Assembly: GCA_023898765.1 (NCBI GenBank)
Contig: CP060238.1
Span: 806,001-870,000, forward strand
Direction: 5' to 3'
DNA: 64,000 nucleotides
Source of the DNA: Rhodospirillales bacterium
GTDB taxonomy: Bacteria > Pseudomonadota > Alphaproteobacteria > Micavibrionales > Micavibrionaceae
The notes under the pieces are model-generated. The model was not told the origin of the DNA, did no database searches, and was given only the letters and a program-made list of their open reading frames with translations. This document shows positions 1-8,205 of this stretch, piece by piece. The translations under genes were made by a program, and so were the position numbers. Each line of letters opens with the position of its first letter. Positions within the stretch are counted from its first letter, which is position 1.

Positions 1-1
1 A

Positions 2-448
2 GGCCTTCCTTTCGAGACAAAAGAGCAGGCGCTCGTTCTGGCCTCTATCGTGGAAAAGGAAACGGCGGTTCCGTCCGAGCGGGCGCGGATCGCGGGGGTT
101 TTTGTGAACCGTTTGAAACGCGGCATTCCGCTGCAGACCGATCCTAGCGTGATTTACGCTTTGACTCAGGGGAAAGTGAAAAACGAAGGGCAGGGGCCGC
201 TGGGGCGGCGGCTGCTTTTGAAAGATTTAAAAACAGACTCGCCTTATAATACGTACAGATATGCGGGCCTGCCGCCGGGGCCGATTGCCAATCCGGGCCG
301 GGCTTCGCTTGAGGCGACGCTTCATCCCGAAGCGCATGAGTATGTTTATTTTGTCGCGGACGGCACGGGCGGGCATGTCTTTGCGAAAAGTCTGGCCGAG
401 CATAACCGAAACGTTCTCAAATGGCGTAAAATCCGCCGGAACAGGTAA
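2..448 (+). CDS. mltG: Endolytic murein transglycosylase MltG, C-terminal part
   Basis: The frame is open from the first bases, so the gene starts before the window and only its last 148 residues are seen. The segment LASIVEKETAVPSERARIA carries the catalytic-glutamate motif of the YceG/MltG family. It is followed by LQTDPSVIYAL, YNTYRYAGLPPGPIANPG and YFVADGTGGHVF, all hallmark blocks of MltG. MltG is an inner-membrane lytic transglycosylase that cuts nascent glycan strands and is thought to set strand length. The N-terminal membrane anchor and LysM-like part lie outside the window. The stop is 29 bases upstream of asnB. The assignment is secure. Confidence 0.95.
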   Translation, partial: GLPFETKEQALVLASIVEKETAVPSERARIAGVFVNRLKRGIPLQTDPSVIYALTQGKVKNEGQGPLGRRLLLKDLKTDSPYNTYRYAGLPPGPIANPGRASLEATLHPEAHEYVYFVADGTGGHVFAKSLAEHNRNVLKWRKIRRNR

Positions 449-477
449 GGGGCGAATATAAGGATGGATGTGTTCAC

Positions 478-2433
478 ATGTGCGGCATAGCAGGATTTTA
501 CAGCTTCGGTGCGCCGGAACGTCAGGACATGCGGCGCGCCTGCAAGGCGATGACGGACGCCATCGCCCATCGCGGCCCGGACGATTCCGATGTCTGGCAG
601 GACCCGGATGTGCCGTTGGCTTTGGGGCACCGGAGGCTGTCGATCATTGACCTGTCTGCCGGCGGGCACCAGCCCATGGCCTCTCATACGGGCCGCTTTG
701 TCATTGTCTTCAACGGCGAAATTTATAACTACCGCAGCCTTCAGGCGGATCTGGAGGCGGCGGGCCGTGCCTTTCAAAGCCGCAGCGATACGGAAGTCAT
801 GCTCGGCGCTTTCGAGCAGTGGGGCGTCAACCGGACCCTGCAAAAGCTGGAGGGCATGTTCGCCTTCGCGCTCTGGGACCGGCAGGAGCGCAAGCTTCAT
901 CTGGTGCGGGACCGCTTCGGAAAAAAACCGCTTTATGTGGGATGGGGGAAAGAGAGCCTTCTTTTTGCCTCTGAACTGAAAGCCTTTCATGCCCATTCGG
1001 ATTTTACGCCGGAAATCAGCCGCGACGTCCTGGCCCTTTATATGCGCTACGGCTATGTTTGCGCGCCGCACTGCATTTTTGAAGGCGTGTGGCAGCTTCT
1101 TCCGGGCGCGCGGATGACTCTGGATATGGAGTCCCTTCCATCCCGGCAGGACCTGAAAGGCAGGATGGAGGTTTACTGGTATTTGCCGGATATCGTCGAG
1201 GCGGCAAAAGCGCATCCGAATGTCAAGCCTGCGTCCGAATGCATAGAAGAGTTTGAAGAGATGTTTCGGGAGGCGACGTATCAGCGCATGATCTCGGATG
1301 TCCCTCTGGGCGCTTTTCTGTCGGGCGGCATAGATTCCTCCGCTGTGGTCGCCATGATGCAAAGCGGCTCCGGACAGCCGGTCAAAACCTTTTCCATCGG
1401 GTTTGAAGAGGCCGGGTATAACGAAGCCGTCCATGCCGAAAGGATCGCCCGGCACCTTGGCACGCAGCACCGTGAATTTTACGTGACGGCGCAGGATGCG
1501 CTGGACGTCATTCCGAAACTGCCGGATATTTATGACGAGCCTTTTGCGGACCCCTCCCAGATTCCGACATATCTTATCAGCAAGCTGGCGCGGGAAGAGG
1601 TCAGCGTGGCGCTCACCGGCGATGGAGGAGACGAAATCCTGGGCGGCTATCAGCGCCATACCCATATTCCGGCCGTGTGGGAAAAAATCGGCTGGATGCC
1701 TTATCCGCTTCGCCGTGCGGCCGGGGCGCTGGTCCGCGCCGTTCCCGCAGGCGTTTACGACTCTCTTTATGCCGGTTATCCGCAATTCGGACGGCGGATG
1801 CACCGGCTGGCCCGCTTGACCGGCCTGAAAACGCCGGAGGATGTTTACGCCTATCTGGTCGGGGCGTGGCCCAATCCGGAAGAAGTGGTGACGGGCGGAA
1901 AGGTGCCTTCTATTCCCCTGAACGAGCCGGCATGGCAGCCGCAGGGGCTGTCTTTTGCCGAAAGGATGATGTACGGCGATACGCTGTCCTACCGGCCCAA
2001 CGACCTGATGGTGAAATCCGACCGGGCTTCCATGGCCGTGGCGCTGGAATTGCGCGCCCCGCTTATGGATCATAAATTGTGCGAATATGCATGGCGCCTG
2101 CCGCATGATATGAAGGTGCGGGGGATGAACGGGAAATGGCTTCTCCGGCAAGTGCTCAAACGTCATGTGCCCGAAGAGCTGTTCGAGCGCCCGAAAATGG
2201 GCTTTGGCATTCCGGTGAGCGAGTGGCTGCGCGGGCCGCTTAAAAACTGGGGGGCGGGGCTGCTGGACAAAAAGAAGCTGGAGGATCAGGGGTTTTTAAA
2301 TGCCGGGATTGTCGGGGACGCATGGGAAAAACATCAAAAGGGCGTCACGGTCGATGCCAATTCGATGCATCTTTGGTCGGTTTTGATGTTTCAGGCCTGG
2401 TATGAACGCTGGATGGTGAAAGGCAAAAAATGA
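478..2433 (+). CDS. asnB: Asparagine synthase (glutamine-hydrolysing), long AsnB type
   Basis: The 651-residue product starts MCGIAGFYSF, so the N-terminal nucleophile Cys2 of class II glutamine amidotransferases fixes the start codon. The glutaminase domain covers roughly residues 2-210 (HRGPDDSD, FNGEIYNYR, SDTEV). The synthetase domain follows, with the pyrophosphate loop FLSGGIDSS near residue 281 and LTGDGGDEILGGY further on. Known family chemistry is amide transfer from glutamine to an aspartate-like carboxylate. It is about 100 residues longer than E. coli AsnB. Long forms like this are common in exopolysaccharide loci, and here the stop overlaps the start of a sugar epimerase followed by a glycosyltransferase. 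The substrate may therefore be an amidated sugar or peptide and not free aspartate; that is inference. Confidence 0.93.
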   Translation: MCGIAGFYSFGAPERQDMRRACKAMTDAIAHRGPDDSDVWQDPDVPLALGHRRLSIIDLSAGGHQPMASHTGRFVIVFNGEIYNYRSLQADLEAAGRAFQSRSDTEVMLGAFEQWGVNRTLQKLEGMFAFALWDRQERKLHLVRDRFGKKPLYVGWGKESLLFASELKAFHAHSDFTPEISRDVLALYMRYGYVCAPHCIFEGVWQLLPGARMTLDMESLPSRQDLKGRMEVYWYLPDIVEAAKAHPNVKPASECIEEFEEMFREATYQRMISDVPLGAFLSGGIDSSAVVAMMQSGSGQPVKTFSIGFEEAGYNEAVHAERIARHLGTQHREFYVTAQDALDVIPKLPDIYDEPFADPSQIPTYLISKLAREEVSVALTGDGGDEILGGYQRHTHIPAVWEKIGWMPYPLRRAAGALVRAVPAGVYDSLYAGYPQFGRRMHRLARLTGLKTPEDVYAYLVGAWPNPEEVVTGGKVPSIPLNEPAWQPQGLSFAERMMYGDTLSYRPNDLMVKSDRASMAVALELRAPLMDHKLCEYAWRLPHDMKVRGMNGKWLLRQVLKRHVPEELFERPKMGFGIPVSEWLRGPLKNWGAGLLDKKKLEDQGFLNAGIVGDAWEKHQKGVTVDANSMHLWSVLMFQAWYERWMVKGKK

Positions 2434-3356
2434 AAATCGCAATTACAGGGGCCGCCGGATTTATCGGCGCCAGATTGAAGGCAGGGCTTGAAGCGGAAGG
2501 CCATGACGTCGCCGGTCTGGATCTGGCGGGAAAGACGCCCGTCGATATCGAGGATCGGGACGCCCTTGTGAGCGCCTGCGCAGGGTGCGGGGCGATTTAT
2601 CATCTGGCCGCCGCGCACCGGGACGATATTTTCCCGCGCACGCGTTATTACGACGTGAATGTTCAGGGCACAAAAAACGTTATTCATGCGGCGGAAAAAA
2701 ATAATATTTCTAAAATTATCTTTACCAGCAGTTTTGCTGTTTACGGGCTGGACGCGAAAACGCCGGATGAAAACAGCGCGCCTGCGCCGTTTAACGATTA
2801 CGGCAAGAGCAAGCTGGAAGCCGAAGACGCGTTAAAAGACTGGGCGGCGCAGGACCCGGCGCGCAGCCTGACGATCGTGCGGCCTGTCGTGGTGTTCGGG
2901 GAAGGCAATCGCGGAAATGTTTACACGCTCATTCGCCAGATTTCGGCCGGAAAATTCGTGATGATCGGCCAAGGAGAAAACAGGAAGTCGATGGCCTATG
3001 TTGAGAATGTTGCCGCCTTTTTAAAATTCTGCCTGCATGAAAAACCGGGCGTGCAGATTTACAACTATGCGGACAAGCCCGATTACAGAACAAAAGAGCT
3101 AACGGATGTCGTTTATGCGGCGCTGGGCAAAAAGAAGAGCGCCTTGCGCCTTCCTTATGCCCTTGGGATGCTGGCGGGCTATACGTTTGACGTTCTGGCG
3201 CGCATCACCGGAAAATCTTTTCCGGTCAGCGCGGTGCGCGTCCGGAAATTCTGCGCCGATACGACAAGCGCGGCGGAAAAATGCCGCGCGGCCGGATTCA
3301 AGCCGGAATTTTCTCTGGAAGACGGAATCGCCCGTATGATTGCGCATGACTTCTAA
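2430..3356 (+). CDS. NAD-dependent epimerase/dehydratase (extended SDR)
   Basis: The 308-residue protein begins MKIAITGAAGFIGARL, an N-terminal Rossmann TGxxGxxG motif. The SDR active site is visible as TSSFAVYG and, near residue 124, the YxxxK pair in DYGKSKLEAE. These are the hallmarks of extended SDRs acting on nucleotide sugars (UDP-glucose 4-epimerase, dTDP-sugar or GDP-sugar enzymes). The exact sugar cannot be told. The start overlaps the asnB stop by four bases (ATGA) and the 3' end overlaps the next glycosyltransferase, so the three genes are almost certainly one transcript for a surface glycan. Confidence 0.88.
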   Translation: MKIAITGAAGFIGARLKAGLEAEGHDVAGLDLAGKTPVDIEDRDALVSACAGCGAIYHLAAAHRDDIFPRTRYYDVNVQGTKNVIHAAEKNNISKIIFTSSFAVYGLDAKTPDENSAPAPFNDYGKSKLEAEDALKDWAAQDPARSLTIVRPVVVFGEGNRGNVYTLIRQISAGKFVMIGQGENRKSMAYVENVAAFLKFCLHEKPGVQIYNYADKPDYRTKELTDVVYAALGKKKSALRLPYALGMLAGYTFDVLARITGKSFPVSAVRVRKFCADTTSAAEKCRAAGFKPEFSLEDGIARMIAHDF

Positions 3357-4488
3357 CCCGACATTTTTAATGGTGATTAACGATATGGCCTGGTTCTGGT
3401 CGCATCGTCTGCCGCTGGCAAAAGCCGTTCAGGGGGAAGGTTTTACCCTTCATCTTGCGGCGGCGGCGGCCGGGTCCGACCTGAGGGTAAAAGAGGCGGG
3501 AGTGATTCCCCATGACCTTCCGGCCTCCGCCCGCGGGGTAAACATGTTTAAACATCTGGCAATTGTCCTGGGCATCGCAAAGACCATTCGCTGTGTCAGG
3601 CCGGATATCATCCATGCGATGACCGTTCGCTACGCGCTTTACACGGCGCTGGCGGCGCGTATGGCGGGCGGGAAGGAACCGCTCGTGTTTACGATTGCAG
3701 GGCTGGGGACGCTTTTTACGCATAAGACGCTGAAAAGCCGTTTGATCCGGCTGGGCGTTTTACCTCTCCTGCGTTTTGCTTTTTCACGGGAAAATGTTTT
3801 CCTGATTTTTCAAAACAGAGATGACCGGCGCCTTATTTTAGAGGCGGGCATTGTTCGTGAAGACCGGACAGAAGTCATCCGCGGCAGCGGTGTTAACCTG
3901 TCGGAATTCCCGTTTTCGCAGGAAGAAGAGGAAACGGACGCGCCGCCAAAAATCCTGTTTGCCTCCCGTCTCTTAAAGGAAAAAGGGATCTGTGATTTTG
4001 TAGAAGCCGCCCGCCTTCTGAAGGCCGGAGGCGTCGCTGCCCGTTTTCAGGTGGCGGGGAGTGTCGATGCCGGAAATCCCCATTCGATTGCCCGCGCAGA
4101 AATCGAAGGCTGGGAAAAAGAGGGGCTGATCGAATGGCTGGGCCAGTGCCGCGACATGCCGGAAACCCTGCGCGCCAGTACGATGGTCGTCCTGCCCTCT
4201 TATTACGGGGAGGGGGTGCCGAAGGTTCTGCTGGAGGCTGCGGCAACCGGCCGTGCGATCATTACCTGCGATATGCCCGGCTGCCGCGAGGCGGTGGAGC
4301 AGGACGTGAACGGCCTTCTTGTGCCGCCCAAAGACCCTGAAAGCCTGGCGGCGGCCATTGCGCGTTTACTGGATGATTCGGTGTTGCGGAAAAAATTGGG
4401 CGTAGCGGGCCGCCGGCGGGTGGAGGAGGATTTCAATGTGGAAAGCGTGAATGCGCAGACTCTTGCCGTTTATCATCGTGTTCTATAG
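3346..4488 (+). CDS. Glycosyltransferase family 4
   Basis: The 380-residue GT-B protein has an N-terminal acceptor domain (NDMAWFWSHRLPLAKA, IIHAMTVRYALYTALAARMAG). Its C-terminal donor domain carries the GT4 blocks LFASRLLKEKG, GEGVPKVLLEAAATG (the EX7E region) and NGLLVPPKDP. It probably transfers a nucleotide-activated sugar to a lipid- or glycan-linked acceptor at the cytoplasmic face of the inner membrane. The ATG at 3346 lies inside the end of the upstream epimerase gene (11-base overlap). A TTG six bases earlier is a possible but less likely start. Substrate and product are unknown. With asnB and the epimerase it forms a partial polysaccharide cluster. Confidence 0.88.
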   Translation: MTSNPTFLMVINDMAWFWSHRLPLAKAVQGEGFTLHLAAAAAGSDLRVKEAGVIPHDLPASARGVNMFKHLAIVLGIAKTIRCVRPDIIHAMTVRYALYTALAARMAGGKEPLVFTIAGLGTLFTHKTLKSRLIRLGVLPLLRFAFSRENVFLIFQNRDDRRLILEAGIVREDRTEVIRGSGVNLSEFPFSQEEEETDAPPKILFASRLLKEKGICDFVEAARLLKAGGVAARFQVAGSVDAGNPHSIARAEIEGWEKEGLIEWLGQCRDMPETLRASTMVVLPSYYGEGVPKVLLEAAATGRAIITCDMPGCREAVEQDVNGLLVPPKDPESLAAAIARLLDDSVLRKKLGVAGRRRVEEDFNVESVNAQTLAVYHRVL

Positions 4489-4606
4489 CTCCATGCACGC
4501 GTATGGGATTTTTTCCTTTTTTGAATGTATTAACTCTCTTTTAAAGGGTATACTGTAAAAAGTATGCAGCTTGTGATTGTATTTTTTTAAAGGGAGATTT
4601 TTTGCC

Positions 4607-5062
4607 GTGGTAGATGTGGGGAACCGTCCGAAAGTTTTGGTCATTGATGACGATGAAACGCTTCTCGAAATTGTAAAGGCCAATTTAAACGCTGTCGGGC
4701 TTAGCGTCCTGTGTGCGTATGACGGCGAAGAAGGGCTGGAAATGGCTCGTGCGGCGCAGCCGGGGGTGATCCTGCTGGATCGGCAAATGCCGGGCCTGGA
4801 CGGCAATGAAGTCCTTGAAACCCTGAAAGAGGAAGCGGTAACGAAGGATATTCCTGTTGTAATGCTCACGGCAACCAACAAGGCGGACGAAATTGTCGGA
4901 AGCCTGTGCCTTGGCGCGGAAGACTATATTGTCAAACCCTTTGAAATGGATGATTTTCGTGTGCGCGTGAAAAAGGCTTTGGGCCTTGTGGAGTCCCTTT
5001 CTCCCGTCTTATCCGTTGTCGGGGACGATTCTCCGGAGGAAAGGGAAGAAAACGCCTTATAA
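4607..5062 (+). CDS. Single-domain response regulator (REC)
   Basis: The GTG at 4607 is preferred because AGGGAG lies about ten bases upstream; a longer reading from 4577 would include that site. The product is 151 residues and almost entirely one receiver domain. It shows the acidic pocket VIDDDE, the phospho-acceptor in LLDRQMPGLDG, the switch threonine in VMLTATNK and the lysine in YIVKPFE. There is no output domain, only a short acidic tail, so it should work as a phosphorelay shuttle or by binding a protein partner. It faces, end to end, a second receiver and an Hpt protein on the other strand, which suggests that the three interact. Confidence 0.88.
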   Translation: MVDVGNRPKVLVIDDDETLLEIVKANLNAVGLSVLCAYDGEEGLEMARAAQPGVILLDRQMPGLDGNEVLETLKEEAVTKDIPVVMLTATNKADEIVGSLCLGAEDYIVKPFEMDDFRVRVKKALGLVESLSPVLSVVGDDSPEEREENAL

Positions 5063-5072
5063 GCGCGGCGTT

Positions 5073-5468
5073 TTAATCCGTAAAATGCTCTTTCCAGAGG
5101 GACTCTATTTTCTGGCTGAGCTGGGCAGGGTTGAAAGGCTTCTCAATGGAGCCAATGATTGCGGCATTTCCAAGATTGCGGAAAGTCTGTCTGTCTTCGC
5201 GTCCGGTGATGAAAATGACGGGAACGGTTTGCAGGGCTTTTGTGCGTTGTAATATTTTCAGCACGTCCGGCCCGTCCATATCCGGCATGTAATAATCCAT
5301 CAGGATTAAATCGGGGCCAAAGGCCGCCGCCTTAAAAATCGCGTCTTTTCCGCTCGAACAGCTTAAAAGAGTGTGCTTGCTGCCTTGTGTCAACGCGATG
5401 CGGGCGATTTTCTGCACAAGGGCATCATCTTCAACATGCATGATGCGTTTGGGGAAGGGTGTGTTCAT
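5073..5468 (-). CDS. Single-domain response regulator (REC)
   Basis: The 131-residue protein is a stand-alone CheY-like receiver. It shows the acidic pair in MHVEDDALV, the phospho-aspartate in LILMDYYMPDMDG, the switch threonine in VIFITGRED and the conserved lysine in IEKPFNPAQ. It has no DNA-binding or enzymatic output region. It follows an Hpt gene on the same strand with a gap of six bases, so the two are very likely co-transcribed and may be cognate relay partners. Its stop is ten bases from the stop of the convergent receiver gene. Confidence 0.9.
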   Translation of the reverse strand: MNTPFPKRIMHVEDDALVQKIARIALTQGSKHTLLSCSSGKDAIFKAAAFGPDLILMDYYMPDMDGPDVLKILQRTKALQTVPVIFITGREDRQTFRNLGNAAIIGSIEKPFNPAQLSQKIESLWKEHFTD

Positions 5469-5474
5469 GAAGCT

Positions 5475-5828
5475 TTAATGCGTCCCGGATTCCAGAAAAA
5501 CCCATGCGGAAGAAAGCGCTTCCCGCATTTTTTGCACCAAAGCGGCCAAATCCTCCGCCGGTTTTCCTTCTCTGGCGCCAAATTCAATCTCTTTGGCCAG
5601 ATTGCTTACATGTTTTAACCCGAGATAGCCGCTGGAAGACTTCAGTTTGTGGGCCGCTCTGGAGGTTGCATCCAGATCGTCATTTGAAAAATGCGTTTGA
5701 AGGGCCGCAAAATCTTCTTTTGAATTGCTTAAAAACGTTTCGGTAATTTTTTGAAGCGCCGGGCCGACCGCATTTTTCAGGTCGTTGTAAGCGTTTTCGT
5801 CAAATTCGTTTTCCGGAAGAGATATCAT
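5475..5828 (-). CDS. Hpt-domain phosphotransfer protein
   Basis: The 117-residue acidic helical protein contains SRAAHKLKSSSGYLG, the Hpt motif whose histidine carries the phosphoryl group. The four-helix Hpt bundle fills the whole protein and there is no kinase domain. It is the first gene of a two-gene unit with the receiver downstream. No sensor kinase sits beside it; the only one in the window (48.6-51.7 kb) already carries its own receiver and Hpt domains. The cognate kinase is therefore probably encoded elsewhere. Confidence 0.88.
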   Translation of the reverse strand: MISLPENEFDENAYNDLKNAVGPALQKITETFLSNSKEDFAALQTHFSNDDLDATSRAAHKLKSSSGYLGLKHVSNLAKEIEFGAREGKPAEDLAALVQKMREALSSAWVFLESGTH

Positions 5829-5857
5829 CGTTTATAGGAGTGTTTGTATCGGGGTTT

Positions 5858-5887
5858 TTGGACAAAAGAACAGGCTTGGACTATACA
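5858..5887 (+). promoter_or_regulatory. Possible sigma-70 promoter for cysQ-hemN-nnrS
   Basis: TTGGAC at 5858-5863 is followed after 17 bases by CTATAC (or after 18 by TATACA). It lies in the divergent gap between the Hpt gene and cysQ, about 175 bases ahead of the chosen cysQ start. Spacing and hexamers are reasonable, but nothing else supports it. Confidence 0.35.
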
Positions 5888-6061
5888 GGATTTCCCTATG
5901 TTTTTCGAGCGATAAAGACGTTTTCCCTGCGATAGCATGGTTTTTTGTTTTTTAGGAAATCGGAAAAGGAGGAACGGCTTCTAAAGCCGTTCAAATGCTG
6001 CTATAAACGCCCCGGATATCAGGTTTTAATATGTTCGCTCCAAGGAAAAACGGCAGGCCAG

Positions 6062-6880
6062 ATGAACGATCTTCCCCATAAACTTTTAAGCCACCCAAAG
6101 GCCTTGTGTCATATGGTCCGGCGGATTGCGCTGGAAGCGGGAGAGCTGACCCTCGAATATTTTGACGAAGGCGGATATCAGGGGGCGGATGTCAAAGGCG
6201 ACGGTTCGCCTGTAACCCTGGCGGACCAAAAGGCCGAAGACTTCATCGAAAAAGCCCTGAGAGACATTTTGCCCGGCGTGCCGATCATCGGGGAGGAGGC
6301 CGTGGCGGCAGGGCAGAGGCCCGATCTTTCGAACGCGGCCTATTTCTGGCTGGTGGACCCGCTCGACGGGACAAAGGAATTCATTTCCGGCAGCGGCGAT
6401 TACACGGTCAATATCGCCCTGATTCATAAGGGTGTGCCCGTTCTTGGCGTGGTCTATGCGCCCGTTCCCGGGGAGCTTTATGCCGCATATGGAGACGGGA
6501 CGGCCATTCGCTGGATGGAAGACACGGGCAAGGAAAAGCAGATTTCCGTGCGGCCTCCGCCGAAAGAGGGTCTGGTGATCGTCTCCAGCAAATCGCACGG
6601 AAGCGGTGAAAAGCTGGATAAATTCCTGTCGGGCTATAAGGTGCGCAAAGTAATCAAGCGCGGCAGTTCGCTTAAAATCTGCGCCGTGGCGGCGGGGAAG
6701 GCGGATATGTATCCGCGCTTCGGGCCGACCTGCGAATGGGATACGGCGGCGGGCCATGCGGTGCTGCTGGGCGCGGGAGGGAAAATGACGGATATAAAAG
6801 GGCGGCCCTTGGCCTATGGCGGCGCGGACCCGAAATTTCTAAACCCTGAATTTATTGCGAAAAGCGGATATCTGGATTGA
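6062..6880 (+). CDS. cysQ: 3'(2'),5'-bisphosphate nucleotidase CysQ
   Basis: This is a 272-residue inositol-monophosphatase-fold enzyme. Metal-site motifs are visible in order: IGEEAVAAG, WLVDPLDGTKEFISG (the DPxDGT motif) and CEWDTAAGHAVLLGAGG (the WDxAAG motif). TVNIALIHKGVPVLGVVYAP is typical of CysQ and not of SuhB or HisN. It should remove the 3' phosphate of PAP and PAPS, relieving product inhibition in sulfur assimilation. The frame stays open upstream to 5945, but homologues begin near the ATG at 6062. The TGA overlaps the hemN ATG by one base. Confidence 0.9.
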   Translation: MNDLPHKLLSHPKALCHMVRRIALEAGELTLEYFDEGGYQGADVKGDGSPVTLADQKAEDFIEKALRDILPGVPIIGEEAVAAGQRPDLSNAAYFWLVDPLDGTKEFISGSGDYTVNIALIHKGVPVLGVVYAPVPGELYAAYGDGTAIRWMEDTGKEKQISVRPPPKEGLVIVSSKSHGSGEKLDKFLSGYKVRKVIKRGSSLKICAVAAGKADMYPRFGPTCEWDTAAGHAVLLGAGGKMTDIKGRPLAYGGADPKFLNPEFIAKSGYLD

Positions 6881-8205
6881 TGGATCAGGAAACGGAAAAT
6901 CTCATTCGAAAATATGACCGGCCTGTGCCGCGTTATACAAGCTATCCGACGGCGGTACAGTTTGAAGAAAATTTTTCGCAGGAAGACTACGTTCAAATTC
7001 TGGCGGGGCTGGATAAAAAAGAGCCTGTCTCCCTTTATCTCCATATCCCGTTTTGTCACATCCTTTGCCATTATTGCGGCTGCCATACGCAGGTCGTGAA
7101 TTCCTACAAGCCGATGGAAGCCTATCTCCGGACGCTTTATCAGGAAATTGAGATGATCGGAAAGGCCCTGTCTGCGTCGGTTCCGGTTGCCTGCATTCAT
7201 TTTGGCGGCGGCTCTCCGAACTTCCTGACGCCGGAGGATTTTAAAAAACTGATTGCAAAGCTGGGGTCTGTTTTTGCGCTGTCCGAAGCGACGGACATTG
7301 CCATGGAAATGGATCCGCGGCTTTTAACGGAAGAAAAAATCGCGGGCTATGTTTCCGGCGGCGTGAACCGTGTCAGCTTCGGCGTGCAGGATTTTAATCC
7401 GGAGGTTCAGGAGGCGGTGAACCGTGTTCAGCCTTTCGAAAAGGTGGCTGAATGTACGCGCGCTTTTCGGGCGGGCGGCATGCGCAGCATCAATTTTGAC
7501 ATGATGTACGGCCTGCCGCTGCAAACAATTTCAAGCATTGAAAAGAGCATGGATCAGGCGGTGTCTTTGGAACCGGACCGCTTTGCCGTTTTTGCGTACG
7601 CGCATGTGCCGTGGATGAAAAAGCATCAGAAAATTCTGGAAAAATACGGTTTTCCCGAAGGGCTGGAGCGCTTTGAGATGAACGAGGCAATTAAAAGGAA
7701 ACTGGAGTCGGCGGGCTACCGGGCGATCGGCATAGATCATTTTGCGCGGGAAGAAGATTCGCTTTATCAGGCGTTAAAGGCCGGGAAGCTTCACCGGAAT
7801 TTCCAAGGCTACACGGATGAAAAATGCGACACCATTATCGGGATGGGCGTGTCTTCGATCAGCAGTTTTGCCCGTTTTTATGTGCAGAATGTCACGGGGG
7901 CAGCGGCTTATCAAAAGGCGCTGGCCGGCGGCAGCCTGCCGGTTGCGCGGGGCTGCCGCGCTACGCAGGACGATCTGGCGCGCCGCGCCGCCATTGAACA
8001 GGTCATGTGCAATTTTGAAGCGGATTTTGGCGCGTTCCCGGATGTGCCGGAAAAACTTGCGGCGTTGGAAAAAGACGGCCTGATTGAAATTGCAGGAAAC
8101 CGTTTAAAGGTCACGGAAAAGGGACGGCCTTTTACGCGCGTTGTCGCGTGCGCGTTTGACGCTTATTTTAAAGCCGTCGAGGGACGCCATGCCCGCGCTG
8201 TTTGA
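6880..8205 (+). CDS. hemN: Oxygen-independent coproporphyrinogen III oxidase (radical SAM)
   Basis: The 441-residue enzyme has the radical-SAM cluster motif CxxxCxxC in PFCHILCHYCGC near residues 59-66. It also has the HemN-specific stretches PRYTSYPTAVQF at the N-terminus, IHFGGGSPNFL, RVSFGVQDF and DMMYGLPLQT. The length suits HemN and not the shorter HemW. It catalyses oxygen-independent decarboxylation of coproporphyrinogen III to protoporphyrinogen IX in the cytoplasm. The presence of HemN implies growth at low oxygen. The gene is translationally coupled to cysQ (1-base overlap) and to nnrS (17-base overlap). Confidence 0.93.
   Translation: MDQETENLIRKYDRPVPRYTSYPTAVQFEENFSQEDYVQILAGLDKKEPVSLYLHIPFCHILCHYCGCHTQVVNSYKPMEAYLRTLYQEIEMIGKALSASVPVACIHFGGGSPNFLTPEDFKKLIAKLGSVFALSEATDIAMEMDPRLLTEEKIAGYVSGGVNRVSFGVQDFNPEVQEAVNRVQPFEKVAECTRAFRAGGMRSINFDMMYGLPLQTISSIEKSMDQAVSLEPDRFAVFAYAHVPWMKKHQKILEKYGFPEGLERFEMNEAIKRKLESAGYRAIGIDHFAREEDSLYQALKAGKLHRNFQGYTDEKCDTIIGMGVSSISSFARFYVQNVTGAAAYQKALAGGSLPVARGCRATQDDLARRAAIEQVMCNFEADFGAFPDVPEKLAALEKDGLIEIAGNRLKVTEKGRPFTRVVACAFDAYFKAVEGRHARAV

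Noticed and set aside
346..2166. 606-codon open frame on the minus strand opposite asnB
   Set aside because: It is an antisense shadow of a well-supported AsnB reading frame; the translation is low-complexity and basic with no family motifs.
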